64,000 nt of DNA. Source: Cystobacter ferrugineus. GTDB lineage: Bacteria > Myxococcota > Myxococcia > Myxococcales > Myxococcaceae. Within the stretch, counting starts at the first letter, position 1. The number at the start of each line of letters is the position of its first letter. The DNA lies in the NCBI RefSeq assembly GCF_001887355.1, contig NZ_MPIN01000002.1, positions 434,001 to 498,000 on the forward strand, written 5' to 3'. The notes under the pieces were generated by a model. That model had not been told where the DNA came from, searched no databases, and saw only the letters and a program-made list of their open reading frames with translations. The position numbers and the translations under genes were made by a program. This document shows, piece after piece, positions 19,269 through 26,920 of this stretch.

Positions 19269-20114
19269 GTGCACACCCTGGTTCTGGTTGCGAAGAAGGA
19301 CAAGCCCGAGGCGGCGGAGCTCGCCGTACGGATCCGTGAACGCTACCCCTCCCTGGAGGTACTGGGGGACCGCTTACTGGCCCACAGGCTCGGCTGGCCG
19401 CGCATCGAGGACCGGGAGCTGGTGAGCCGGGCGGATCTCGTGGTGGTGCTCGGGGGAGATGGCACCCTCATCCACGCGGCGCGGATGCTCGATGGGCGGC
19501 CCACACCCATTCTCGGAGTGAACCTGGGCACGCTGGGCTTCATGACGGAGATCTCCGCGGACGACATCTTCCCCGCGTTGGACGCGGTGCTCGCGGGCCG
19601 TTTCAAGCTGGAGTCGCGCATGAAGCTGTGCTGCCGGCTGGTGCGCGAGGGCAAGGTGCTGGTGCAGGACGAGGTCCTCAACGACGTGGTCATCAACAAG
19701 GGGGCGCTCGCGCGCGTGGCGGACCACGAGGTGTCCATCGAGGGCGTGCCCGTGGCCATGTACAAGGCGGACGGCGTCATCCTGGCCACGCCCACGGGCT
19801 CCACGGCCTACTCGCTGTCGGCGGGCGGGCCCATCGTCCACCCCTCGGTGGACTGCACGGTGCTCACGCCCATCTGCTCGCACGCCCTCACGCACCGCTC
19901 CACGCTCGTGCCCGCGGATCGCACCATCCGCATCACCCTGTGCAGCGAGACCGCGGACACCTTCCTCACGCTGGATGGGCAGACGGGCCACAGCCTGCAG
20001 TGCGGGGACAGCATCGAGGTGGTGCGCTCGCCCAACCGGGTGCAGCTCCTGCGTGACCCCGGCGTGGGCTACTTCTCCATCCTTCGCAAGAAGCTCCACT
20101 GGGGCGAGCGCTAG
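19269..20114 (+). CDS. nadK: NAD kinase
   Basis: The 281-residue protein phosphorylates NAD to NADP. It has the PpnK/NadK signatures: VVVLGGDGTLIHAAR, LGVNLGTLGFMTEI, the NE/D motif VLNDVVINKG, YKADGVILATPTGSTAYSLSAGGPIVHP and VLTPICSHALTHRS. The GTG at 19269 starts directly before the first beta strand (HTLVLVAKK). It is followed after eight bases by the YdcF-type gene, so the two are likely co-transcribed. Confidence 0.95.
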   Translation: MHTLVLVAKKDKPEAAELAVRIRERYPSLEVLGDRLLAHRLGWPRIEDRELVSRADLVVVLGGDGTLIHAARMLDGRPTPILGVNLGTLGFMTEISADDIFPALDAVLAGRFKLESRMKLCCRLVREGKVLVQDEVLNDVVINKGALARVADHEVSIEGVPVAMYKADGVILATPTGSTAYSLSAGGPIVHPSVDCTVLTPICSHALTHRSTLVPADRTIRITLCSETADTFLTLDGQTGHSLQCGDSIEVVRSPNRVQLLRDPGVGYFSILRKKLHWGER

Positions 20115-20122
20115 GCCCGGGC

Positions 20123-20893
20123 GTGTTCATCTTCCTGTCGAAGGTGTTGGATCTGTTCCTCGCGCCCCTCACCTGGGCGCTGCTGCTGATGGCGGTGGGC
20201 GTCGTGCTGCGCCGGAGGAGGGCGCGGCTGGCGGTGGGGCTGCAGGTGCTCGGGTGGCTCACGCTGTACGTCTTCTCCACCGAGGCCGTGGCCAACGCGC
20301 TCCAGCGCTGGGTGGAGGCGGACGTGGTGTCCACGTACCAGCCGGACACCGTCTACGACGCCGTCATCGTGCTGGGTGGGGCGGTGGATGCGGACGCCAC
20401 GGCGCGCTCGGGGTATCCCGAGTACAACCCCGCGCCGGAGCGCATCATGCGGGGCTTCGAGCTGCTGCATGAGGGCAAGGCGCGCCAGGTGCTCCTGGCG
20501 GCGGGGACGCTGGACACGCGCCCGGAGGCGCCGGTGGAGGCGGATCTGCTCGCGCACCAGTTGCTGATGTGGGGGATTGCCCCCGAGCGCATCGTCCGCG
20601 AGCGCAAGAGCCGCAACACGCGCGAGAACGCGGTGAACTCCGAGCGCATCATCCGCGAGCGGGGCTGGAGCAAGCTGCTGCTGGTGACGAGCGCGGCGCA
20701 CATGCCCCGGGCGCTGGGGACCTTCGAGGCGGTGGGGCTGCATCCGGACACGCTCGCGGTGGATGTGCGCTCACATGCCTGGTACCCGCACGGCTTCTGG
20801 TGGCAGCCCCGGGCGTCCAACCTGTCGGCGGGGACGGACGCGCTGCGGGAGCTGTTCGGGCGGCTGGTGTACCGGCTGCGCGGGTGGGCGTAG
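20123..20893 (+). CDS. DUF218 (YdcF/ElyC/SanA) membrane protein
   Basis: The 256-residue protein has two N-terminal transmembrane helices (about 3-28 and 37-57) and a DUF218 domain: AVIVLGGAVD, ERIMRGFELLHEGKARQVLLAAG, GIAPERIVRERKSRNTRENAVNSE and LLLVTSAAHMPRAL. The family includes E. coli ElyC and SanA, linked to envelope integrity and lipid carrier metabolism. It starts with GTG eight bases after nadK. It is convergent with the 5'-nucleotidase gene three bases away. Confidence 0.85.
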   Translation: MFIFLSKVLDLFLAPLTWALLLMAVGVVLRRRRARLAVGLQVLGWLTLYVFSTEAVANALQRWVEADVVSTYQPDTVYDAVIVLGGAVDADATARSGYPEYNPAPERIMRGFELLHEGKARQVLLAAGTLDTRPEAPVEADLLAHQLLMWGIAPERIVRERKSRNTRENAVNSERIIRERGWSKLLLVTSAAHMPRALGTFEAVGLHPDTLAVDVRSHAWYPHGFWWQPRASNLSAGTDALRELFGRLVYRLRGWA

Positions 20894-20896
20894 CGG

Positions 20897-22531
20897 CTAC
20901 TGCGCCGCCCGGGCACCCATGGCCGGGCAGGAGATGGGGAGCTCCTCGTCCTTGGTCGCCACGTCCTGGGCCCCCGCGCGCAGCCGCCGGATGCGGCCGT
21001 CCGTGGCGGGGACGATGGAGGGCGCGGACGCGAAGGCGGCGCGCAATACCTCCTGGGTGGTGCGCCCCTGCTTGGGGGCGACCTGGTACTTCGCGCCCTT
21101 GAACATGATGTACCCGTCACCGCCCCCGGAGATGTACGAGTTGGTGGCGAGCGTGTACGTGCGCTTGGGATCGAGCGGCTCGCCATTCACGCGGACGCTC
21201 TCGATGCGCTCGCCCACGGGCCGGCAGATGTCGAAGGTGTAGTGGATGCCGGAGACCTGGGGGAAGCGCCCCGGGTCCGCCTCCTCGGCGCTGCGGCTCA
21301 CGCCGTGCTCCAGCGCCTGGAGCAGCACCGCGCCCGTCACCTCGATGCTCACCACCGAGTCCGGGAAGGGGTGGATGGCCAGCACGTCCCGGCGGGTGAG
21401 GGGCCCGGGCCGCAGCACCGAGTCCGAGCGGATGGCGCCGCCGTTGATGAGCGCCACCTGCGCGCCCGCGGCCTGGCGGTAGGCGTCCGCGATGAAGGAG
21501 CCCAGGTTGGTCTCGTGGTTGCGGTTGGCCTGCTCGTTCGCGTCGAGCGGCACGGAGGTGCGGCCCACGGGCTCGGACAGCTCGGCCGTCAGCGCGTCAT
21601 ACGGGTGCATGGCGGCGGTGAAGGCGGCGTCCTCGAGCACGTCCGGCGTCACCGGCAGCACGTCGAAGTCCATGCTGCGCAGCTTGCCGCTGCGCGTGCC
21701 CACGTGCAGCGTGACGCGTCCCATCTCTCGCGCCTCGGAGGACATCTTCACGATGGGCGTGCCATTGGACACCGCCTGCATCAGGATGTGCTCGTGGCCG
21801 CCGATGATGACGTCGATGGGCGCGCAGCGCGCGAGCGTCTTGTCCTCGGCCACGAACAGGTGCGTGAGCCCCACGATCACCTGGGCGCCCTGGGCCTTCA
21901 TGAGCGGCACCAGCTCGCGCGCCTTGGCGCAGGTGTCCGTGAAGTACACGTTCGGCCCGGGCTTGGAGCTGTACTTCGTCTTGCCCAGCAGCACCCCGAA
22001 GATGCCCACCTTCACCCCGCCCACCTCGCGGATGACGAAGGGCGGCGTGTCCGCGAAGGGGCGCTTCGTCTCCTTGTCGATGACGTTGGCGCCCAGCCAC
22101 GTGAAGTGGGACTCCTTGATGCGCTGGCGCAGCACGTCCGGCCCGAAGTCGAACTCGTGGTTGCCCAGCACCGCGTAGTCCAGGCCCAGGGCGTTCCACG
22201 CGTCGATCATCTGCTTGCCCTTGTGGACGGTGGACTCCACCGAGGGCCCCAGCGTGTCGCCGGCCATGAGGAACAGCGTGTGGGGCGATTCGGCGAGCAC
22301 CTGCTTGCGCAGGGTGGACAGCCGCGCCAGTCCTCCCCGGGCCCCGAAGTCCACCGGAGTGAACTGGTACACGTCGTTGACGTGCAGGAGGGTGACGGTG
22401 ACGGTGGGCTCGTCCTCCAGCTCCGGCTCGGGGGACGGAGGCGTGCGTCCCAACAGGGAGGAACAGCCCGCGAGCAGCAGGGGGGCCAGGAGAAGAGCGG
22501 AGAGGCTCGGCGGGCGGAACGGAGAGGACAT
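20897..22531 (-). CDS. 5'-nucleotidase/UshA-type metallophosphatase lipoprotein
   Basis: The 544-residue protein has a lipoprotein signal peptide (lipobox LLAGC), a calcineurin-like metallophosphatase domain (HVNDVYQF, MAGDTLGPS, LGNHEFDFG, GLTHLF, IIGGHEHI) and a 5_nucleotid_C domain with NLGSFIADAYR, ALINGGAIRSD and NSYISGGGDGYIMF. Family members hydrolyse nucleotides, UDP-sugars or cyclic nucleotides outside the inner membrane, for nucleoside and phosphate salvage. The ATG at 22531 gives the expected signal peptide. The first metal motif reads NDVYQF rather than the common NDxHG/NDFHG form. A second paralogue lies at 59380. Confidence 0.9.
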   Translation of the reverse strand: MSSPFRPPSLSALLLAPLLLAGCSSLLGRTPPSPEPELEDEPTVTVTLLHVNDVYQFTPVDFGARGGLARLSTLRKQVLAESPHTLFLMAGDTLGPSVESTVHKGKQMIDAWNALGLDYAVLGNHEFDFGPDVLRQRIKESHFTWLGANVIDKETKRPFADTPPFVIREVGGVKVGIFGVLLGKTKYSSKPGPNVYFTDTCAKARELVPLMKAQGAQVIVGLTHLFVAEDKTLARCAPIDVIIGGHEHILMQAVSNGTPIVKMSSEAREMGRVTLHVGTRSGKLRSMDFDVLPVTPDVLEDAAFTAAMHPYDALTAELSEPVGRTSVPLDANEQANRNHETNLGSFIADAYRQAAGAQVALINGGAIRSDSVLRPGPLTRRDVLAIHPFPDSVVSIEVTGAVLLQALEHGVSRSAEEADPGRFPQVSGIHYTFDICRPVGERIESVRVNGEPLDPKRTYTLATNSYISGGGDGYIMFKGAKYQVAPKQGRTTQEVLRAAFASAPSIVPATDGRIRRLRAGAQDVATKDEELPISCPAMGARAAQ

Positions 22532-22665
22532 GGGAGTTTCGTCGGCGGCGAGAATCCCCCACGTTGGGCCCGCTTGTACATCCTTCTCGCGTGACCCGCC
22601 CGTGACGCACCGCCACGGGGGCGCCCTCCCTCTCGCACAGCGAGGTGGCGGGCGATTGGAGTGGC

Positions 22666-23412
22666 TCACACCGTGTAGCGGCGTCCCTGGGTGAGCGGCT
22701 CGATGTTGCTCGCCGCGAGGTCGAACCCATCCGGGTAGTGGATGAGCCGCATCTTCGCGCGAACGGCCTCGGGCAGGGCCGCCAGCTTCGCGTAGGGCGT
22801 ATGGACGCCGTGGTTCGTCTCGTGCACCACGAGGTCCGCTTCACCGAGCCAGGCGATCAACCCCTCGTCATAGGCGGTGTCCGCGCTGTAGCCGAGGCAG
22901 CGCCCGCCAGCGCGGATGCGCAGGGCGGTGGTGGGCACGTGGTGGTAGGTGCGGCGGCACTCGATGGAGAAGGGGCCGAAGCGCACGGCCGCCTCGGTGG
23001 AGAGTGGCAGGGGCTCGAAGTAGTCGTCGAGCCCATGGCGCTCGGGCTCGCCGCCCGGCGTGCGGATGAGGTCCTCCATGCCCGCGGCGAGGTGGCCGTC
23101 CCATAGCCGGCGTGTCACGTCCGGGTGGGCGAGCAGCCTCAGCTTCCGCTTGAGCACGAAGAAGGAGAAGTAGCCGAGCCCCTCCACGCCCGAGCTGTGG
23201 TCGGCGTGCAGGTGGGTGAGCACGAGGCCCGACACCCGGTCGGCGTCCAGCGTCACCCCCGAGGACAGGCTGGCCTCGCGCATCATCTTGCGGATGGGGT
23301 GGGGACAGTCCACGAGCAGCACCTGGCCCTCGGCTTCGACGGCCAGGCAGGAGGAGTAGTACAGGGCGGAGAAGGCATCTCCGACGCCGAGGGTGACGAA
23401 GGACAGGCTCAT
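22666..23412 (-). CDS. Metallo-beta-lactamase fold hydrolase
   Basis: The 248-residue protein has the MBL signature THLHADHSSG (HxHxDH), an early VDCPHP strand, and later metal-site residues in YHHVP, GYSADTAYD and HETNH. It is closest in style to the RNase Z/YcbX-like and phosphodiesterase-like Lactamase_B_2 group. It has no signal peptide, so it is cytoplasmic. It lies 64 bases after the TetR gene on the same strand and is probably controlled by it. Substrate unknown: a lactone, a thioester or a nucleic acid all remain possible. Confidence 0.8.
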   Translation of the reverse strand: MSLSFVTLGVGDAFSALYYSSCLAVEAEGQVLLVDCPHPIRKMMREASLSSGVTLDADRVSGLVLTHLHADHSSGVEGLGYFSFFVLKRKLRLLAHPDVTRRLWDGHLAAGMEDLIRTPGGEPERHGLDDYFEPLPLSTEAAVRFGPFSIECRRTYHHVPTTALRIRAGGRCLGYSADTAYDEGLIAWLGEADLVVHETNHGVHTPYAKLAALPEAVRAKMRLIHYPDGFDLAASNIEPLTQGRRYTV

Positions 23413-23476
23413 CGCGGGCTCCAGGGAGAAGAGGGGAAGAGGTGCCGCGCGGGGCTCCACGCGGGAAGGATGTGAA

Positions 23477-24082
23477 TCATCGCCGTGCCTCCGCGCCATC
23501 CGGGTCGAGCAGCCCCGCGGCCATGCGCTTCACGGTGCCCACGGCCGAGCCCGGGGGAATCAGCCCCGGAGTGGCCGTCGAGAGTACGAAGTAGCCTTGG
23601 ATCGTCGCGAAGAGCCCCGCCGCCACCGCCCGCGCCCGCTCGCGGCCCAGCACCTCGCCGACCAGCTCCTCCAGGTGTGCCAGGTCCGCGCGCACCACCT
23701 TGTCGTAGGCCGCGCGCACCTCGGGCTGGCGCAGTGCCTCCGCGCTGATGGTCACCCAGGCGGCCACCGCCTCCGGCTCGGCGTCGTCTCCCGTGGCGAG
23801 GAAGGCCTCGAGGAAGGCCTCTACCCGTGCCCGGGGCCCTCCCTTCGTCCGGGCGAGCCGCGCCTTCACCCGTTCACGCCCCCTCTGCGCGAGCTGCTCC
23901 ACCAGCGCCAGCAGCACCTCCTGCTTCTGCGTGAAGTGGTAGTGCACCAGGCCCGGACTCAGCCCCGCCGCCTTCGCGATCTCCGCGATGGACGCGCGCT
24001 CGTAGCCGCGCTCGGCCATGACGCGCAGCAGCCCCTGGACGATCTGCTTCCGACGCTCCTCCGTGTTCGATGGGCGGGCCAT
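23477..24082 (-). CDS. TetR/AcrR family repressor
   Basis: The 201-residue protein has a clear TetR N-terminal helix-turn-helix (RKQIVQGLLRVMAERGYERASIAEIAKAAGLSPGLVHYHFTQKQEVL) and a helical ligand-binding part. The first residues MARPSNTEERR and the LSPGLVHYHF recognition helix resemble BetI-like members. AGGGGG lies seven bases before the ATG. A 32-base palindrome directly upstream is its likely operator, giving autoregulation and control of the MBL hydrolase that follows. Confidence 0.9.
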   Translation of the reverse strand: MARPSNTEERRKQIVQGLLRVMAERGYERASIAEIAKAAGLSPGLVHYHFTQKQEVLLALVEQLAQRGRERVKARLARTKGGPRARVEAFLEAFLATGDDAEPEAVAAWVTISAEALRQPEVRAAYDKVVRADLAHLEELVGEVLGRERARAVAAGLFATIQGYFVLSTATPGLIPPGSAVGTVKRMAAGLLDPDGAEARR

Positions 24083-24094
24083 GTCCGAACCCCC

Positions 24095-24126
24095 TGTTTA
24101 TAAGTTGGTCGCACAACCTATAAACA
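24095..24126. promoter_or_regulatory. TetR-type operator palindrome
   Basis: TGTTTATAAGTTG and CAACCTATAAACA are 13-base arms with one mismatch (A against G) around a six-base centre, 12 bases before the tetR start. This AT-rich island in GC-rich DNA contains TATAAA and TATAGG promoter-like hexamers on the minus strand, so bound repressor would block its own promoter. Confidence 0.8.
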
Positions 24127-24132
24127 GCCAGG

Positions 24133-24154
24133 GGGTCCGGCGTCAACCGGACCC
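24133..24154 (-). terminator. Hairpin after the catalase-like gene
   Basis: GGGTCCGG (24133-24140), loop CGTCAA, CCGGACCC (24147-24154) form a perfect eight-base stem three bases after the stop of the catalase-like gene. There is no strong T run on the minus strand, so termination may be partial. It separates that gene from the tetR promoter. Confidence 0.5.
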
Positions 24155-24157
24155 GGC

Positions 24158-25123
24158 CTACTGCCCCAGGTCGGCCGGCTTGGGCTCGGGCTTGGTCTCC
24201 TGGGCGCGGCGGCGGTGGGACTCGCGGTACACCTGGGAGCGGAAGCGCAGGATGGGATCGTCGGACAGCTCGATGCCGGGGACGACGCCGGTCGGATCGA
24301 AGACGAACAGCTCGGACTCGCGCTGGTCCTCATAGGGGCGCTCGAGCACGAGCCGGCCGACGGTCACCAGTGGGCGGTCCTCGGGCCAGGCGCGGGTGGC
24401 GTCGTGGGTGGAGTCGCCCGGCTGGGCTAGCTGGAACTCGAGCTCCCAGGCCACGCGCTCGCGCGAGACGCGCTGGCGGATTTCATCGAGCAGGTACTGC
24501 TCGGGGCGTTGCGCGGCCTCGGCCTCGCTCAGGGCGGCGGGGCCGGCCAGGGGCACCCAGCGGTAGCGGAAGGCGCGGCGCTGTCCGTGGGCGTCCACCA
24601 GGTGGTAGGCGTGGATGCCGTTGAAGCGCTCGTGGGCGAAGCTGGGCGTGGGCTTGAGCTGGGCCACGCCCTTGAGGCCGCGCAGCGCGCTCAGGTGCGT
24701 GGCGAGGTAGCCGAGCAGTCGCAGCACGTTGGGCTTGCGCTTCTCGCCCTCGGGGCGCTGGGCGGTGGTGAGCTGCACGAACTCCTGGGGCGTGCGGGCG
24801 AGGAAGACGGGGATGTTGGCGGCGGCCCAGGTGGCGTACCCGCCCGAGGGCAGGGTGAAGCGCACGGCGAGGCCCAGCACCCGGCCCCGGGTGGGCGACA
24901 CGCGATCCGCGGCGTAGGGGCTGCCCGCGGCGTTCGACAGCCGCACGAGCGTGCGGATGGGCGGGCCCTGGAAGTGCTCCGCCGTCGTCAGGGCGCGGGC
25001 GTCGGGCGAGGGGGTGAACGTCGCATGGAGCACCAGCCCCCGGGGGTGGGCGCGCCGGTAGCCCTTCTCGGCGCCGGTATAGGCCTCCATGGCATGGATT
25101 GCTTCCTGAACAGGCTCCGCCAT
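24158..25123 (-). CDS. Catalase-like haem domain protein (SrpA-type)
   Basis: The 321-residue protein is shorter than true catalases (about 480 or more). It has the small-catalase pattern: YRRAHPRGLVLHATFTP with the distal-site His, RTLVRLSNAAGSP, LAVRFTLPSGG, NIPVFLARTPQEFVQL, and the late DDPILRFRSQVYRESHRRR that supplies the proximal haem Tyr. Members act as peroxidases or allene-oxide-synthase-like enzymes on organic hydroperoxides. No signal peptide is seen. The ATG at 25123 is chosen because the upstream in-frame extension is Arg/Pro-rich and unlike the family. Confidence 0.8.
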   Translation of the reverse strand: MAEPVQEAIHAMEAYTGAEKGYRRAHPRGLVLHATFTPSPDARALTTAEHFQGPPIRTLVRLSNAAGSPYAADRVSPTRGRVLGLAVRFTLPSGGYATWAAANIPVFLARTPQEFVQLTTAQRPEGEKRKPNVLRLLGYLATHLSALRGLKGVAQLKPTPSFAHERFNGIHAYHLVDAHGQRRAFRYRWVPLAGPAALSEAEAAQRPEQYLLDEIRQRVSRERVAWELEFQLAQPGDSTHDATRAWPEDRPLVTVGRLVLERPYEDQRESELFVFDPTGVVPGIELSDDPILRFRSQVYRESHRRRAQETKPEPKPADLGQ

Positions 25124-25206
25124 CTCGCTCGTCCTTCTTCTTCTGGGAGGTTCGACACAACGTGGGGTTCGACGCGGTGGACGCCGGACCCCTGATGAAA
25201 TGGTCC

Positions 25207-25776
25207 TCAATAGGAGAGCAGGGAGCAGACCTTGTCGCGGCCCAGGCGCTCGCGTCCGGGCAGGAAGTCCAACGAGATGAGGAAGCTGTAGCCCACCACT
25301 TCCGCGCCCAGCGCCGTCACCAGGCGCTGCGTGGCCTGAGCGGTGCCGCCCGTGGCCAGCAGATCATCCACGATGAGCACCCGGTTGCCCCGGCCCACCG
25401 CGTCCTCGTGCAGTTGCAGGCCGTCCTCGCCGTACTCCAGCGCGTAGCGCTCGGTGCGCGTGCGCCAGGGCAGCTTTCCCGGCTTGCGCGCGGGGGCGAA
25501 GCCCGCGTGCAGGGTCAGGGCGATGGGCGCGCCGAACAGGAAGCCGCGCGACTCCACGGCCACCACCCGGTCGATGCGCTGGCCCCGGAAGGGCGCCGCC
25601 ATGGCGTCCACCACGCGGTGGAACAGGTGGGGATCCGCGAGCACGGGCGTGATGTCCTTGAAGAGGATGCCCGGCTTGGGGAAGTCCGGCACGTCGCGCA
25701 GGCGGTTCTTCACCTCCTCGAGCAGGGTGGCGTCATGGCCGGCGACGAAGGGGGAGGGCGGGGGATTCGGGCTCAT
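25207..25776 (-). CDS. apt: Adenine phosphoribosyltransferase
   Basis: The 189-residue protein converts adenine and PRPP to AMP in purine salvage. It shows [32 protein letters not shown], the KxGKLPWRT loop (KPGKLPW), [13 protein letters not shown] and the PRPP-binding [15 protein letters not shown] 17-residue N-terminal extension precedes the usual start. Its ATG overlaps the stop of the upstream 2-hydroxyacid dehydrogenase by four bases (ATGA), so both are on one transcript. Confidence 0.95.
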   Translation of the reverse strand: MSPNPPPSPFVAGHDATLLEEVKNRLRDVPDFPKPGILFKDITPVLADPHLFHRVVDAMAAPFRGQRIDRVVAVESRGFLFGAPIALTLHAGFAPARKPGKLPWRTRTERYALEYGEDGLQLHEDAVGRGNRVLIVDDLLATGGTAQATQRLVTALGAEVVGYSFLISLDFLPGRERLGRDKVCSLLSY

Positions 25777-26762
25777 GGTTGGTAGATCTCCGGGTTGACA
25801 CAATTCGGGGGGCGGCGACCCTCCAGCGCGGCGAGCAGGTTGTCCACCGCCATGGAGGCCATGCGGCCGCGGGTGGCGTGGCTCGCGCTGGCGATGTGGG
25901 GGGCGAGCAGCACCCGGGGCAGTTTCAGCAGAGGGCTGTCGAGTGGCAGGGGCTCGGGGTCCGTCACGTCCAGGGCGGCGCCACCCAGGTGCCCGCTCTG
26001 GATCGCGTCCACGAGCGCGGACTGATCCACCACGGGCCCCCGGGCGGTGTTCACCAGCAGGGCGCCGGGTTTCATGGAGGCCAGCTCGGCCCGGCCCAGC
26101 CAGTGGCGGGTATCCGGGGTGAGGGGCACGTGCAGCGAGACGACATCCGACTGGGCCAGCAGCGTGGCCTTGTCCACCCGCGTGAGGCCCAGTTCCGCCT
26201 CCAACTCCGGCCGGGCCCGGCGGTTGACGTACAGCAGCCGCATGCCGAAGCCCCGGGCGCGCCGGGCCACCGCCGCGCCAATGGCGCCCAGGCCCACGAT
26301 TCCCAGCGTGGCCCCGTGGACGTCCGGGCCCAGCAGCAGGCCAGGGTCCCAGGTGCGCCACTGGCCCGCACGCACGTAGGCATCCGCCTCCGCCACCCGC
26401 CGCGCCAGCCCCATCAGCAGGGCGAAGGCGAAGTCCGCCGTCGTCTCGGTGAGGACCCCGGGCGTATTGCCCACGGCGATGCGCCGGGCGGTGCAGGCGC
26501 CCACGTCGATGTTGTCGTGGCCCACCGCCACGTTGCTGACCACCCGCAGGTGGGGAGCACTGGCGAGCAGGGCCTCGTCCACCCGGTCGGTCAGGAGGGT
26601 GATGAGCCCCTCGGCCTCCCGGGCTTCCGCCTGGAGGACGTCCGGTGGGGGAGGAAGGGGTTCCGGCCAGACGCGGGGTGAGGTATGCACGGCAAGTCGG
26701 GCGAGCGCTTCCCCTGGCAATTGCCGGGTGACGAAGATGCGAGGGGGGTTGGGGTGTTTCAT
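25773..26762 (-). CDS. D-2-hydroxyacid dehydrogenase (glyoxylate/hydroxypyruvate reductase type)
   Basis: The 329-residue protein has the split catalytic domain and an NAD(P)-binding Rossmann domain: [49 protein letters not shown] (Arg after the second strand favours NADPH), the substrate Arg in [11 protein letters not shown], and the His in [13 protein letters not shown]. Similar enzymes reduce glyoxylate, hydroxypyruvate or keto-gluconate. The ATG at 26762 starts [17 protein letters not shown], matching GyaR-like proteins. It is the first gene of the pair with apt and diverges from the SNF2 gene. Confidence 0.9.
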   Translation of the reverse strand: MKHPNPPRIFVTRQLPGEALARLAVHTSPRVWPEPLPPPPDVLQAEAREAEGLITLLTDRVDEALLASAPHLRVVSNVAVGHDNIDVGACTARRIAVGNTPGVLTETTADFAFALLMGLARRVAEADAYVRAGQWRTWDPGLLLGPDVHGATLGIVGLGAIGAAVARRARGFGMRLLYVNRRARPELEAELGLTRVDKATLLAQSDVVSLHVPLTPDTRHWLGRAELASMKPGALLVNTARGPVVDQSALVDAIQSGHLGGAALDVTDPEPLPLDSPLLKLPRVLLAPHIASASHATRGRMASMAVDNLLAALEGRRPPNCVNPEIYQP

Positions 26763-26920
26763 CTCGACCGACCATGCTCGCACAGGAGCGGGCCGTGTGG
26801 TGGGTGACCGATCGAACATCGTTTGGCCACCGCCCTTCACTTTTCCCACGACGCAAGACGCCCCGTCTGTGGTAATCGAATGGATTCCCCTCGCCCCGGG
26901 GGGAAGGGACTTGCCAGAAC

